Below the pieces are notes generated by a model. It was not told the origin of the DNA, ran no database searches, and saw only the letters and a program-made list of their open reading frames with translations. A stretch of 64,000 nucleotides of DNA from Polynucleobacter sp. MWH-UH19D (GTDB taxonomy: Bacteria > Pseudomonadota > Gammaproteobacteria > Burkholderiales > Burkholderiaceae), in NCBI RefSeq assembly GCF_040409795.1, contig NZ_CP099571.1, positions 1,488,001 through 1,552,000 on the forward strand. Reading direction: 5' to 3'. This document shows, piece after piece, positions 27,366 through 36,506 of this stretch (its first letter is position 1; each line of letters starts with the position of its first letter). The position numbers and the translations under genes were made by a program.

Positions 27366-27710
27366 ATGATCGGTAAAATTCGGCAAAAATTAATCTCGCA
27401 AGCCCCTCGAGTAATAGCCAATACTCAGGAGATCATTTGCCCGATTTGCGATCGCCCTATTCCAGCATCCCAGAAAGATGCTCATCATCTTGTGCCCAAG
27501 TCCAAAGGGGGTAAAACTACCGAGTTTCTGCACCGCATCTGCCATCGGCAAGTGCATGCCCTTTTTACTGAAACAGAGTTAGCAAACCAATTTAACAATG
27601 CGGCCGCATTGCAAGAGCATCCAGAAATGCAACGCTTTATACGCTGGATCAAAACTAAACCGAATGCGTTTTACGAAAGAGTCCGAAAGAGCACACGGAT
27701 TAAGGCTTAG
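27366..27710 (+). CDS. HNH endonuclease
   Basis: A 114-residue protein with a compact HNH nuclease motif. The zinc-binding CPICDRPIP is followed by DAHHLVPKSKGG, which contains the catalytic His pair, and then LHRICHRQVHALFT. This is the arrangement of restriction-type and homing-like HNH proteins of about 110 residues. It is divergent from the photolyase operon, and no methyltransferase or toxin partner is nearby, so restriction is not supported. A role in DNA processing or repair is possible. Confidence 0.83.
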   Translation: MIGKIRQKLISQAPRVIANTQEIICPICDRPIPASQKDAHHLVPKSKGGKTTEFLHRICHRQVHALFTETELANQFNNAAALQEHPEMQRFIRWIKTKPNAFYERVRKSTRIKA

Positions 27711-27791
27711 ATTTCTTAAAATGATTTAAGCTAAGCAGGCAATCATAAAATAACAATACCGCTAAATTTCACTGCAAATACTAAAAAGATC

Positions 27792-28553
27792 ATGACTCAA
27801 TCAAATCACAAAGTTGCTTTAGTTACAGGCGCTGGCGCCGGAATTGGACGAGCAGCTGCTAAAGCCTTATTGCAAGGTGGCTATCAGGTTGTACTGGCAG
27901 GACGCAACTTAGAGAAGTTACAAAAAGCCATTAGCGATATTGGCGGTAACGACATTAACTGTCTCGCTGTAGCATGTGATGTTGGCAATCCCGAGCAGGT
28001 AAAAAAACTGTTTTCTGCAACAAAACAAAAATTTGGTCGCATCGATGTTTTGTTTAATAACGCAGGACTGGGTGCACCCGCCATCCCCATGGAAGATTTA
28101 ACTTATGAGCAATGGATGAGCGTGGTTAACACCAATCTTTGTGGAGCATTCTTATGTTCTCAAGAGGCTATCCGCATGATGAAGGCGCAATCACCACAAG
28201 GCGGCAGAATTATCAATAATGGCTCGATCTCCGCTCATGCGCCACGACCCATGTCAGCCCCATACACTGCCACCAAACACGCCATCAGTGGATTAACCAA
28301 AACAATCGCTTTAGATGGTCGCCCATTTAATATTGCTTGCGGACAAATCGATATTGGCAATGCAGCTACTGAAATGACCGAGCGAATGGCCGCAGGTATC
28401 GTTCAAGCCGATCAATCCATCAAGGTAGAACCTCGTATGGACGTGGATCATGTTGGTCAAGCAGTTCTACATATGGCACAACTTCCCTTAGAGTCGAACA
28501 TTCTGAATATGACCATCATGGCCACCAACATGCCATTTGTTGGTAGAGGTTAA
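27792..28553 (+). CDS. SDR family oxidoreductase
   Basis: A 253-residue classical short-chain dehydrogenase with the cofactor motif [11 protein letters not shown] near residue 12, an NNAG stretch and the active-site YTATKHA (Tyr-x3-Lys) after the catalytic Ser in NGSIS. The C terminus is unusual, with few hydrophobic residues around [17 protein letters not shown]. It is convergent with the VOC gene, overlapping it by 4 bases. Substrate unknown. Confidence 0.87.
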   Translation: MTQSNHKVALVTGAGAGIGRAAAKALLQGGYQVVLAGRNLEKLQKAISDIGGNDINCLAVACDVGNPEQVKKLFSATKQKFGRIDVLFNNAGLGAPAIPMEDLTYEQWMSVVNTNLCGAFLCSQEAIRMMKAQSPQGGRIINNGSISAHAPRPMSAPYTATKHAISGLTKTIALDGRPFNIACGQIDIGNAATEMTERMAAGIVQADQSIKVEPRMDVDHVGQAVLHMAQLPLESNILNMTIMATNMPFVGRG

Positions 28554-28942
28554 ATCAGCTCACTAATCTCAATCAGATTCTGATCAGGGTCACGCACATA
28601 AACAGAGTTAATCTTTGAAGTTGCACCTGTCCGCACAACTGGACCCTCAATAATGGGCCAGCTTTCTTGTTCCAAATGATGTATTACTGCGGATAAGGGT
28701 CGATCCGCAATGAAACACAGATCTAATGAGCCAGGCGTTGGTAGATTGGCTTTGGGCTCAAATTCTTTGCCCTTGATGTGTAGATTAATTTTCTGATTTC
28801 CAAAGGTAAACGCCTTGCGCTCTACTGGTGGAGTGCCACCTATAAATGACTCTAGCTTCATACCCAGAACACGGGTATAAAAATCAATACATGCCGGCTC
28901 ATTTGCAGTAGTTAGAACTAAGTGATCCAAGTGATCAATCAT
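28550..28942 (-). CDS. VOC family protein (glyoxalase/dioxygenase superfamily)
   Basis: A 130-residue single-domain vicinal-oxygen-chelate protein. It opens with [30 protein letters not shown] and ends with [15 protein letters not shown]. The N-terminal His, a mid-protein His in INLHIKG and the C-terminal Glu are in positions typical of metal ligands. It is convergent with the SDR gene and lies downstream of the lyase gene, which reads the same way across a 34-base gap. Its reaction is not identifiable. Confidence 0.85.
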   Translation of the reverse strand: MIDHLDHLVLTTANEPACIDFYTRVLGMKLESFIGGTPPVERKAFTFGNQKINLHIKGKEFEPKANLPTPGSLDLCFIADRPLSAVIHHLEQESWPIIEGPVVRTGATSKINSVYVRDPDQNLIEISELI

Positions 28943-28976
28943 ATAAGTCCTCTGTATATTTTTTATTTCTCACAAC

Positions 28977-29906
28977 TCATTGAAGTTCTTGAATATATCC
29001 AGGGGCAGGATGCAAATCGCAACTGCGACCTGCTTTGGCAACTTGTCCCGGAACAGGATGCCCCACTATCTGCGGCAATTCTCTTGCAAGATCTAATAAT
29101 TTAGGAATATTTACACCTGTGTCGTAGCCCATTGCATCAAGCATATGAATCGCATCTTCACTGGAAATATTGCCACTGGCACCTGGCGCATATGGACAAC
29201 CACCTAACCCACCAAGCGAGCCGTCAAATCGAACAATGCCACTTTGCACTGCTGCCAATACATTGGCTAAACCCATACCTCTTGTATTGTGAAAGTGCAT
29301 CGTCAATTGCAGTTGGGGAAATTTCTTTTGCAAAGAGTCTGACATTTGTATAACCTGCGCTGGGTTTGCCATACCAGTGGTATCGCATATGGTTAGTCCA
29401 CGGACACCCAGATCCGCAAACCGTTGGCAAAATTGCTCTACCACCTCTTGTGGTACATCGCCTTCCATTGGACAACCAAACGCAGTTGATAATGAAACAT
29501 TGATAGGTGTCCTGCCATCAACATACCGAATTACCTCGGCTAAACCAGTAAAGCTCTTTTCTCTACCCATGCGTAAATTGGCTAAGTTATGAGTCTCTGA
29601 AGTTGACATCACAAGATTGAATTCGTCCGCCTTGGACTCTAGCGCACGCTCTGCCCCGCGAAGATTGGGAACCAACACGGTGTATTCCACGCCAGGAACC
29701 CGCTGTATTTTGCCCATCACCTCTTCGGCATCTCTTAACATTGGTATAGCCTTGGGTGAGGTGAAAGACGTTACTTCAATTTTTGCGAAACCGCACTGAC
29801 TCATCGCATCAATTAAGCGTACCTTATCTTCCGTTGGAATAAAGTTCGGCTCAATCTGAAATCCGTCTCTTGTTACTACGTCATTGAAATAAATTCTGGT
29901 CATCAT
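28977..29906 (-). CDS. Hydroxymethylglutaryl-CoA lyase family protein
   Basis: A 309-residue HMGL/DmpG-fold enzyme. The family sequence is visible in NDVVTRDGFQIEPNFIP (metal-binding Asp and substrate Arg), the middle TICDTTGMANP, the MHFHNTRGMGLANVLAA metal-His segment and the GGLGGCPYAPGASGN cysteine loop. HMG-CoA lyase splits HMG-CoA to acetyl-CoA and acetoacetate. It reads with the CoA-transferase gene upstream (16-base gap), so a pathway activating a 3-hydroxy-3-methyl diacid and then cleaving it is likely. A citramalyl-CoA-type substrate is an alternative. Confidence 0.88.
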   Translation of the reverse strand: MMTRIYFNDVVTRDGFQIEPNFIPTEDKVRLIDAMSQCGFAKIEVTSFTSPKAIPMLRDAEEVMGKIQRVPGVEYTVLVPNLRGAERALESKADEFNLVMSTSETHNLANLRMGREKSFTGLAEVIRYVDGRTPINVSLSTAFGCPMEGDVPQEVVEQFCQRFADLGVRGLTICDTTGMANPAQVIQMSDSLQKKFPQLQLTMHFHNTRGMGLANVLAAVQSGIVRFDGSLGGLGGCPYAPGASGNISSEDAIHMLDAMGYDTGVNIPKLLDLARELPQIVGHPVPGQVAKAGRSCDLHPAPGYIQELQ

Positions 29907-29922
29907 CTTTTCTTATCGAGTC

Positions 29923-31116
29923 TTATTGTGTAAAGGCAACGCCACGTTCTTTTAGGGAAGCAATTTGGGCTTCACTTAAGCCAATCTCTTTCAAAACTTC
30001 ATCGGTATTTTGACCAATTGTTGGTGCTAGTGTTTTGATTGATCCAGGTGTGCGTGACAACTTAGGCAATACACCCGGCACCTCTAAGTTACTGCCATCT
30101 TGCATTTGTATGACTTGAATGTTCTCTCGTGCTCGATAGTGCGGATCATTGGCGATATCCGCCACGGTATAAATACGCCCCGCAGGTACAGCAACGGAAT
30201 CGAGTAATTCAAGTGCCTTATCTGTAGTCACCGCTTTTGCCCATGTGCCGATTGCCTGATCTAATTCCTGCACTCGTTTCACACGACCATCATTGTTTTC
30301 TAAAGCAGGATCGCTGCCTAAATCTTCGCGACCAATAAGCCTCATCAGGCGCTTGAAAATACTATCGCCATTACCAGCAACCAAGACATACCCCCCATCT
30401 GCACACTGATAAGCGTTCGAGGGAGCAATGCCTGGCAACGCGCTACCAGCAGCCTGCCTTACTTCGCCAAATGCGCTGTACTCGGGAAGTAGGCTTTCCA
30501 TGCAGTTAAAGACGGCCTCATATAAAGCAACGTCAATCACTTGCCCCTTACCGCTTCGATGGCGCTCTTGTAGTGCCAACAAAATACCAATAACGCCATG
30601 TAGAGATGCCAAGGTATCACCAATGCTCACGCCCACACGCACTGGAACACGTCCAGGCTCTGCAGTGAGGTGTCGTAAACCACCCATTGCTTCAGCCACC
30701 ACACCAAATCCAGGCTTGTCCTTATAAGGACCTGTCTGCCCATATCCACTAATTCGCAGAATGATGAGTTTTGGGTTTAGCTCAATTAATTTATCTGGAT
30801 CAAGACCCCACCCCTCCAAAGTTCCTGGGCGAAAGTTCTCAATCAAAATGTCTGCCTCTTTAGCAAGAGCTCTAACAATATCTTGCGCATCAGCTTGTCG
30901 CAGATCTAATGAAAGTGATCGCTTATTTCGAGATTGCACTTGCCACCATACGGATGTGCCGTCTTTTAATAGACGCCACTTTCGCAGTGCATCACCCACC
31001 TTAGGCGGCTCAATCTTGACTACATCAGCACCAAAATCAGCCAATGTCTTAGCGGCAAATGGTCCAGCAATTAACTGCCCCATCTCAATTACTTTTAATC
31101 CGGATAGCGGCTCCAT
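29923..31116 (-). CDS. CaiB/BaiF (family III) CoA transferase
   Basis: A 397-residue family III CoA transferase, from PLSGLKVIEMGQLIAGPFAAKTLADFGADVVKIEPP through NFRPGTLEGWGLDPD, which holds the active-site segment of the family. A longer frame extends to 31251 with ATGs at 31251 and 31149, but the ATG at 31114-31116 has AAGGGATCT just before it and is chosen. This also clears the divergent LysR gene. It moves CoA between acids reversibly and probably feeds the HMG-CoA-lyase-type enzyme downstream. Confidence 0.88.
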   Translation of the reverse strand: MEPLSGLKVIEMGQLIAGPFAAKTLADFGADVVKIEPPKVGDALRKWRLLKDGTSVWWQVQSRNKRSLSLDLRQADAQDIVRALAKEADILIENFRPGTLEGWGLDPDKLIELNPKLIILRISGYGQTGPYKDKPGFGVVAEAMGGLRHLTAEPGRVPVRVGVSIGDTLASLHGVIGILLALQERHRSGKGQVIDVALYEAVFNCMESLLPEYSAFGEVRQAAGSALPGIAPSNAYQCADGGYVLVAGNGDSIFKRLMRLIGREDLGSDPALENNDGRVKRVQELDQAIGTWAKAVTTDKALELLDSVAVPAGRIYTVADIANDPHYRARENIQVIQMQDGSNLEVPGVLPKLSRTPGSIKTLAPTIGQNTDEVLKEIGLSEAQIASLKERGVAFTQ

Positions 31117-31197
31117 CTGAGATCCCTTTACAGCTTCATTCGTTTTCATACTAGAAAAATAACCGCAGTTATCCCCTTTGGGAATTGCTATGTGCTG

Positions 31198-31228
31198 AGC
31201 AAGCCTTCTCATTTTGCGAAGGCTTGCT
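31198..31228. promoter_or_regulatory. 11-base inverted repeat upstream of the LysR gene
   Basis: A perfect inverted repeat, AGCAAGCCTTC and GAAGGCTTGCT, is separated by 9 bases (31209-31217). It ends 11 bases before the LysR ATG and lies in the region shared with the divergent CoA-transferase gene. Its place fits an autoregulatory site for the adjacent LysR protein or a hairpin in the leader. The LysR ATG has no visible ribosome-binding site. Confidence 0.5.
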
Positions 31229-31239
31229 AGAATACCCCC

Positions 31240-32154
31240 ATGAAACCGCAAATAAACCCCTCTAGAGTCGATTTTGTCACTCTGAAGTTATTTTGCGCTA
31301 TAGCCCAATCTGGCAGCATCACTAAGGGTGCTAGCGAATGCCATCTTGCCCTCTCAGCGGCGAGCCGCAGAATCTCTGAACTGGAAGAAACAGTTGGACT
31401 AACACTACTAGAGCGAACTGCCAAAGGTGTAACTCTGACGCAAGCTGGACATGCAGTCATGCAACATGCCTTAAGACTTTTTCAAGGCTTTGAGCAATTT
31501 AGCAACGAGCTTGGCGAGTATGCAAAAGGTGCTAAAGGACATGTGCGCTTGTGGGCCAATATGTCCGCCCTCACTGAGTTCTTACCAAATTCGCTGGCGA
31601 GCTTTTTAAAAATTCACCCTGATATTCAGGTGGACGTAGAAGAGCAGATTAGTGGCGACATTGTCAAAGCCCTTTTAGATGGTATTGCTGATATTGGGGT
31701 ATTTGCCGAAGGTACCCCTACAGCTGGACTAGAGACCAGCATCATCGGTCAAGATGAATTAGTAGTCGTTTGCAATAAGTCACATCCCATCAAGAGTCGT
31801 AAGAGTATTTCTTTTGAAGAATGTCTTGCCTATGACTTTGTTGGACTCAATCGCGGCAGCTCTTTACTTGAGCTCACCTCAAGACAGGCTGAACGGCTAA
31901 ACAAGCAAATGCGCTTACGTATTCAGGTGAGAAGTTACGATGCAATGTGTCAGATGATCGCCGTCAATCTTGGTGTTGGCATATTACCAATACAAGCATG
32001 CGCCCCCCAAATTAAAGCGATGGATCTTAAAGTCATTCACCTTGACGATGCTTGGGCAAAACGCAATTTACTACTTGCAACCAAAGAGGAAGGTCGCCAG
32101 TCTCCTGTCTGCTCTTTACTCATTGAGCACTTGCTACAAAAAGCAAAAAATTAA
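31240..32154 (+). CDS. LysR-family transcriptional regulator
   Basis: A 304-residue LysR-type regulator. The N-terminal winged helix VTLKLFCAIAQSGSITKGASECHLALSAASRRISELEE is followed by a periplasmic-binding-like effector domain. It is divergent from the CoA transferase and lyase genes, which it probably controls. The ATG at 31240 lacks a ribosome-binding site and follows the palindrome at 31198-31228 closely, so a leaderless or tightly autoregulated transcript is possible. Confidence 0.9.
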   Translation: MKPQINPSRVDFVTLKLFCAIAQSGSITKGASECHLALSAASRRISELEETVGLTLLERTAKGVTLTQAGHAVMQHALRLFQGFEQFSNELGEYAKGAKGHVRLWANMSALTEFLPNSLASFLKIHPDIQVDVEEQISGDIVKALLDGIADIGVFAEGTPTAGLETSIIGQDELVVVCNKSHPIKSRKSISFEECLAYDFVGLNRGSSLLELTSRQAERLNKQMRLRIQVRSYDAMCQMIAVNLGVGILPIQACAPQIKAMDLKVIHLDDAWAKRNLLLATKEEGRQSPVCSLLIEHLLQKAKN

Positions 32155-32201
32155 GCTAGTATTGATCGACTTAAAAAAACAAAATTTATAAAGGAGTAAA
32201 A

Positions 32202-32837
32202 ATGAATCTAATTGATAAGCTGAAATGGCGGTATGCTACCAAGAAAATGGACCCTAATAAAGTGGTGCCAACAGACAAAGTAGAGCAAATCTTGGAAGCT
32301 GTGAGATTGACAGCCAGCTCCAGTGGATTGCAGCCATATGAGCTCATCGTGATTACTAACAAAGATCTTCGCGAGAAAATTAAAGCCATTGCGAATAATC
32401 AATCCCAAGTTACCGACTGCTCTCATCTAATCGTTTTTGCGGCATGGGATCATTACACAGCAGAGCGCATTAATGATGCATTTGATATGACCGAGAAAGT
32501 GCGTAACTTTAAAAATGATGCGGGCGTTGCTTACCGTCAAATGCTACTCAAGAATTACCCCGCTAGAGATCCAGAAGTCAATTTCAACCACACGGCTAAG
32601 CAAGCTTATATTGGCCTAGGAACTGCGCTCATTGCCGCAGCTGAAGCAGAAGTGGATGCCACACCAATGGAAGGCTTTGATCCGAAAGCTCTAGACGATA
32701 TTCTTGAGCTAAAAGCCAAAGGTTTACGCAGCGTTGTTATGTTACCTCTAGGCTACCGTAAGGCTGATGAGGATTGGCTACTAAACCTGAAGAAAGTCAG
32801 ACGCCCTGCTGAAGAATTCATTCGCTGGATTAAATAA
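32202..32837 (+). CDS. Nitroreductase family (NAD(P)H-dependent) protein
   Basis: A 211-residue flavoprotein of the NfsB-like nitroreductase family. It opens with LKWRYATKKMDPNKVVP (FMN-contact Arg/Lys), then LTASSSGLQPYELIVI, and ends with LPLGYRKADEDWLLNLKKVRR, all standard for the group. These enzymes reduce nitro groups and quinones using FMN. AAAGGAG lies just before the ATG. It follows the LysR gene by 47 bases on the same strand but is not an obvious part of its regulon. Confidence 0.9.
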   Translation: MNLIDKLKWRYATKKMDPNKVVPTDKVEQILEAVRLTASSSGLQPYELIVITNKDLREKIKAIANNQSQVTDCSHLIVFAAWDHYTAERINDAFDMTEKVRNFKNDAGVAYRQMLLKNYPARDPEVNFNHTAKQAYIGLGTALIAAAEAEVDATPMEGFDPKALDDILELKAKGLRSVVMLPLGYRKADEDWLLNLKKVRRPAEEFIRWIK

Positions 32838-32862
32838 GAAGTCGTTTGCGCAGCGCTTACCC

Positions 32863-33675
32863 ATGAAGTCAATTGCAGTACTTATCACGCTCTTTGTAAT
32901 GATTCATGCCAATGCAATCAGCGCAGAGGATGAGGATAAGTTTTCAACAAAATTTCAGAATGTTTCGCAACAATATTCTCGTAGCAGCATTCTAGAATTT
33001 TGGGGATACCATGAATATCATGGGAATCAAAATTACGCTGACACTCTCAAGCTTCGTTACTACCATCCGTTAGATGTAGGACAGTTTCAGGGAACTTTAA
33101 GACTAGATACCTCTTATGTTTCTGATTATGGGCCTAGCTATCCAGCGCAATCGTCTGGGCAGTACAGTGCAGGTAATACGATGCTTACTTTTTGGGGAAA
33201 CCACCCACATCTTCTTCCCACCTGGGGTGCTAATTTAGGCGCTAGAGTCATTTTTCCATTTGGCAATAATGGCCAGTGGGCCGTTGGGCCTCAGGTTGGC
33301 GCGAGCTTTAGACCAAAAGAAGCTACCCTTCTTAATCTAGCGGACTTCTCGCCATTGGCTAGATATATGTACGGGTTCGATACCAAGAACAACTCTTTTC
33401 AAGTTAATCCTAGTCAACCGCCCCTCATCAGAAATCTACAGCTCTTTCCTACCTTAGGATTTCAAATTGATCCGAGTACACAAATACGTTTTTGGGATGA
33501 AAACGGGGTCATTTATAACTCTGCCGGTGGTGGCTGGTTTGTTCCGCTAGATGCCATGGTGACTCATAGAATAAATAAAGGCTTTCTATTTGCGATTGGA
33601 GCTAGTAAACAAGTAGTCCAAACTTATAACCAATACGATTGGTCTGTATACGGAAAGCTTTCCTTTAACTTCTAA
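32863..33675 (+). CDS. Putative outer-membrane beta-barrel protein
   Basis: A 270-residue exported protein with a signal peptide (cleavage near AISA-EDEDK). It has alternating hydrophobic strands rich in Tyr, Phe, Trp and Gly, and it ends in Phe (KLSFNF), the usual C-terminal signature of an outer-membrane barrel. I do not recognise the family. It reads 25 bases after the nitroreductase and is followed by a terminator, so the two may be cotranscribed. A channel or lipid-related role is possible, but no ligand is evident. Confidence 0.65.
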   Translation: MKSIAVLITLFVMIHANAISAEDEDKFSTKFQNVSQQYSRSSILEFWGYHEYHGNQNYADTLKLRYYHPLDVGQFQGTLRLDTSYVSDYGPSYPAQSSGQYSAGNTMLTFWGNHPHLLPTWGANLGARVIFPFGNNGQWAVGPQVGASFRPKEATLLNLADFSPLARYMYGFDTKNNSFQVNPSQPPLIRNLQLFPTLGFQIDPSTQIRFWDENGVIYNSAGGGWFVPLDAMVTHRINKGFLFAIGASKQVVQTYNQYDWSVYGKLSFNF

Positions 33676-33727
33676 GCTCTCGCCATGATTTAGTCAGTAG
33701 ATATTTAGTAGTTCGATATCAATAAAA

Positions 33728-33750
33728 ATGCCAACCCTGAGGTTGGCATT
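33728..33750. terminator. Bidirectional terminator between the barrel gene and htpG
   Basis: The hairpin ATGCCAACC-CTGAG-GTTGGCAT (arms of about 9 bases) has AAAA on the left and TTTT on the right, between convergent genes. Confidence 0.88.
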
Positions 33751-33770
33751 TTGTCTTTAAGACATATTAA

Positions 33771-35672
33771 TTACTTCAAGAGCAATTGATTCATTCGCTT
33801 TACAAAACTAGCAGGATCATTCAATTGACCACCCTCAGCCAAAAGCGCTTGATCAAACAACAAGTTCGTCCAATCATCAAACTGCTTATCATCATCCTTT
33901 AGCTTTAAGAGCAATGGGTGCTCTGGATTGATCTCCAGAATAGGTTTCATATCAGGCGCTTGCTGTCCTGCCGCTTTGAGCATGCGCAGGAGATTGCCAG
34001 AAAGCTCATTCTCATCAGCAATGAGACAGGCAGGCGAATCTGTTAGACGGAATGTCACCCGAACATCTTTAGCCTTATCTTCAAGCACTTTTTTCATGCG
34101 CTCAATCAAGTCCTTGAATTGCTTCTCGGTCTTTTCGTGCTCTTTTTTCTCTTTTTCATCGCTTAGGCTGCCTAAATCTAAACCGCCCTTAGCGACAGAT
34201 GCCAACTGCTTACCATCAAACTCAGTGATAAATGAAAGCATCCACTCATCCACTCGATCAGAGAGTAAAAGCACCTCAACACCTTTCTTGCGGAAGATTT
34301 CAAGATGGGGGCTATTCTTGGCAGCATTGAAAGTCTCACCAGTAACGTAATAAATCTTGTCTTGGCCCTCTTTCATGCGAGCCACATATTCGGCAAGCGA
34401 GACTGTCTGCTCGGACGAATCAGTATGTGTACTTGCAAAGCGCAACAACTTTAAGATGCGCTCTTGGTTTGCCTGATCTTCGCCAACACCTTCTTTTAAT
34501 ACTTGACCAAACTGCGTCCAGAAAGTGCGATATTTTTCCTTTTTCGCCTCGTCATCACTATTAGCCAGCTCCTCGAGCATACTCAGCACCCGCTTAGTAG
34601 AGCTTTCACGAATAACTTTAATATCGCGTGACTCTTGCAAAATTTCACGCGACACGTTTAATGGCAAATCGGCAGAATCAATTACACCCGTGACAAAACG
34701 CAGGTACATCGGCATAAGCTTTTCTGCATCATCCATAATGAAGATGCGCTTGACATAGAGCTTAATGCCGCCACGCTTATTACGATCCCACAAATCAAAT
34801 GGTGCTCGAGATGGCACAAATAGTAATTGTGTGAATTCATTTCTACCCTCTACTCGATTTAACGAATAGCACAGCGGATTCTCATAATCATGAGAAAGGT
34901 GCTTATAAAACTCGTTGTACTGCTCTTCAGTAATTTCAGACTTATTGCGTGCCCATAATGCCGAAGATTGGTTAATACTCTCAAGCTCATCCTTAATGAC
35001 TTGCTCTTTCTTTTCTTCATCCCACTCTTCTTTGCGCATTTGAATCGGCAAAGAAATATGATCAGAGTATTTGCGAATGATTGATTTGAGCTTGTAACTG
35101 CTCAAGAAATCATCTTCGCCTTCGCGTAAGTGCAAGGTGATCGTTGTCCCGCGCTGAGGGCGATCAATGTTTTCAATCGTAAACTCGCCTGAGCCATCGG
35201 ACTCCCAACGAACGCCATCGGATGCAGGTAAGCCCGCGCGACGGGTTTCCACAGTGATGCGATCCGCAACAATAAAGCCAGAGTAAAAGCCCACCCCAAA
35301 CTGACCAATTAAAGCAGCGTCTTTTTGCTGATCGCCAGAGAGTTTTGCAAAGAATTCTTTTGTACCAGAACGCGCGATGGTGCCCAGATTGCTAATGACC
35401 TCTTCACGACTCATGCCGATACCATTATCTGAAATCGATACAGTTCTAGCAGCTTTATCAAACTCAACCTTAATTTTTAGCTCGGGGTCATCACCATACC
35501 AATCTGGATGCGCAATACCCTCAAAGCGCAGCTTATCCGCCGCATCAGAAGCATTTGAAATCAGCTCACGCAGGAAGATCTCTTTGTTGGAATACAAAGA
35601 GTGAATCATCAATTGCAGAAGTTGCTTTACTTCCGCCTGGAAACCCATCGTCTCTTTAGTTGCAACCGTCAT
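33771..35672 (-). CDS. htpG: Molecular chaperone HtpG (Hsp90)
   Basis: A 633-residue Hsp90. It has the N-terminal GHKL ATPase signatures [22 protein letters not shown] and [11 protein letters not shown], a middle domain with the [14 protein letters not shown] segment, and a C-terminal dimerisation domain. It folds clients in the cytoplasm under stress. A sigma-32-type promoter (CTTGAAA, 12-base spacer, CCCCTATAT) precedes it and shares its -35 palindrome with the hsp20 promoter. Confidence 0.96.
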   Translation of the reverse strand: MTVATKETMGFQAEVKQLLQLMIHSLYSNKEIFLRELISNASDAADKLRFEGIAHPDWYGDDPELKIKVEFDKAARTVSISDNGIGMSREEVISNLGTIARSGTKEFFAKLSGDQQKDAALIGQFGVGFYSGFIVADRITVETRRAGLPASDGVRWESDGSGEFTIENIDRPQRGTTITLHLREGEDDFLSSYKLKSIIRKYSDHISLPIQMRKEEWDEEKKEQVIKDELESINQSSALWARNKSEITEEQYNEFYKHLSHDYENPLCYSLNRVEGRNEFTQLLFVPSRAPFDLWDRNKRGGIKLYVKRIFIMDDAEKLMPMYLRFVTGVIDSADLPLNVSREILQESRDIKVIRESSTKRVLSMLEELANSDDEAKKEKYRTFWTQFGQVLKEGVGEDQANQERILKLLRFASTHTDSSEQTVSLAEYVARMKEGQDKIYYVTGETFNAAKNSPHLEIFRKKGVEVLLLSDRVDEWMLSFITEFDGKQLASVAKGGLDLGSLSDEKEKKEHEKTEKQFKDLIERMKKVLEDKAKDVRVTFRLTDSPACLIADENELSGNLLRMLKAAGQQAPDMKPILEINPEHPLLLKLKDDDKQFDDWTNLLFDQALLAEGGQLNDPASFVKRMNQLLLK

Positions 35673-35706
35673 TTCAGCATCCTATAAAAAACCAGTAATT
35701 CACCTT

Positions 35707-35734
35707 ATATAGGGGCATTTTTGGGGATTTCAAG
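35707..35734 (-). promoter_or_regulatory. Sigma-32-type promoter of htpG
   Basis: On the minus strand, CTTGAAA (35728-35734) is followed after 12 bases by CCCCTATAT (35707-35715). This is close to the heat-shock consensus, CTTGAAA with a 13-15 base spacer and CCCCATNT. The ATG is about 35 bases downstream. Confidence 0.75.
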
Positions 35735-35737
35735 CCC

Positions 35738-35766
35738 CTTGAAATTCAAAAATTCAGCCCATAAAT
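35738..35766 (+). promoter_or_regulatory. Sigma-32-type promoter of hsp20
   Basis: CTTGAAA (35738-35744), 13 bases and then CCCATAAAT (35758-35766) precede hsp20. Its -35 is the right half of the palindrome TTTCAAG-CCC-CTTGAAA (35728-35744), whose left half is the htpG -35. The promoter therefore faces away from the htpG one across a 3-base centre. Confidence 0.75.
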
Positions 35767-35771
35767 ACGTT

Positions 35772-35800
35772 ATATCTTGGCGCCTTCGGGGCTCAGATAT
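35772..35800 (+). promoter_or_regulatory. Stem-loop in the hsp20 leader
   Basis: ATATCT (35772-35777) can pair with AGATAT (35795-35800). The inner GC-rich stem closes on a cUUCGg tetraloop (C35784 to G35789). It lies between the predicted hsp20 start site and its AAGGAG site (35821-35826). It might be a thermosensor, but the ribosome-binding site itself is not in the stem. Confidence 0.4.
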
Positions 35801-35831
35801 TAGTGAACTTGCTTAAATTAAGGAGAAAACC

Positions 35832-36296
35832 ATGTCTTATCCATTTGGTAGAAATGTATTACTCAGCTCAGTTGGCTTTGATCGCTTAATCAACGCTATT
35901 GAAGAATTAAATTCAGGAGAATCTCTGAATAAAGCCCAGAGCTATCCCCCATACAACATCGTTAAAAAGAATGAGCGTGATTACGCCATTGAGATTGCGG
36001 TTGCCGGCTTCAAAAGTGACGAGATCGATATCACTGCCGAGGGCAACAAACTCACCGTAACTGGCAAAGTCAAGGTTGAACAGGAAGGCGAGTACCTGCA
36101 TAAAGGCATCGCCAATCGCGACTTTAGTCATGACTTTACCTTGGCAGAAACTGTGAATGTTCGCTCTGCCGATATTGAAAATGGCTTACTCATCATTAAG
36201 TTAGAAAACGTCATTCCAGAAGAGAAATTACCTCGCAAAATTTTGATTGGTGGCAACTCTAAGCTGGTCATTGAAGAAGTTAAGGAAGCTGCTTAA
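35832..36296 (+). CDS. Hsp20/alpha-crystallin small heat-shock protein
   Basis: A 154-residue small heat-shock protein. The alpha-crystallin domain runs from about residue 38 (YPPYNIVKKNERDYAIEIAVAGFKSDEI) to the GLLIIKLENVIPEE segment, close to the GxL and IxI motifs for oligomer assembly. It holds unfolding proteins in the cytoplasm. It is divergent from htpG under a matched sigma-32-type promoter and is followed by a hairpin at 36312-36333. Confidence 0.94.
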   Translation: MSYPFGRNVLLSSVGFDRLINAIEELNSGESLNKAQSYPPYNIVKKNERDYAIEIAVAGFKSDEIDITAEGNKLTVTGKVKVEQEGEYLHKGIANRDFSHDFTLAETVNVRSADIENGLLIIKLENVIPEEKLPRKILIGGNSKLVIEEVKEAA

Positions 36297-36311
36297 TCTG
36301 AGGTTATTGGA

Positions 36312-36333
36312 CGACCCAACGATTGTTGGGTCG
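36312..36333 (+). terminator. Terminator-like hairpin after hsp20
   Basis: The hairpin CGACCCAAC-GATT-GTTGGGTCG is followed by AAACTTTT. It lies between hsp20 and a 47-codon frame. It is a likely terminator but lacks an immediate T-run, so readthrough to the small frames downstream is possible. Confidence 0.65.
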
Positions 36334-36362
36334 AAACTTTTATAAATTATTGGAGAAAATAG

Positions 36363-36506
36363 ATGAATACAAGCAACCCCATCAAATTACGTTACTCGCT
36401 TTCAGACTGCATTCAATCGCTACAAAAAGCGAATGTTGGTAAATTTCCTAAGCATAGCATCGTCGATTGCATGAATTCGATTAAGCAAATGAGAAATGGA
36501 AAATAA
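36363..36506 (+). CDS. Hypothetical 47-residue protein
   Basis: A 47-codon frame read directly from the sequence, opening MNTSNPIKLRYSLSDC and ending KQMRNGK. It has a good GGAG ribosome-binding site 7 bases before the ATG. It is basic and soluble, with two cysteines. I recognise no family. It follows hsp20 after a hairpin and overlaps the next small frame by 11 bases, so it may share the heat-shock transcript. Too short to be sure it is expressed. Confidence 0.45.
   Translation: MNTSNPIKLRYSLSDCIQSLQKANVGKFPKHSIVDCMNSIKQMRNGK

Noticed and set aside
27366..27710. HNH nuclease as a restriction or toxin component
   Set aside because: No methyltransferase, immunity gene or phage genes are beside it.
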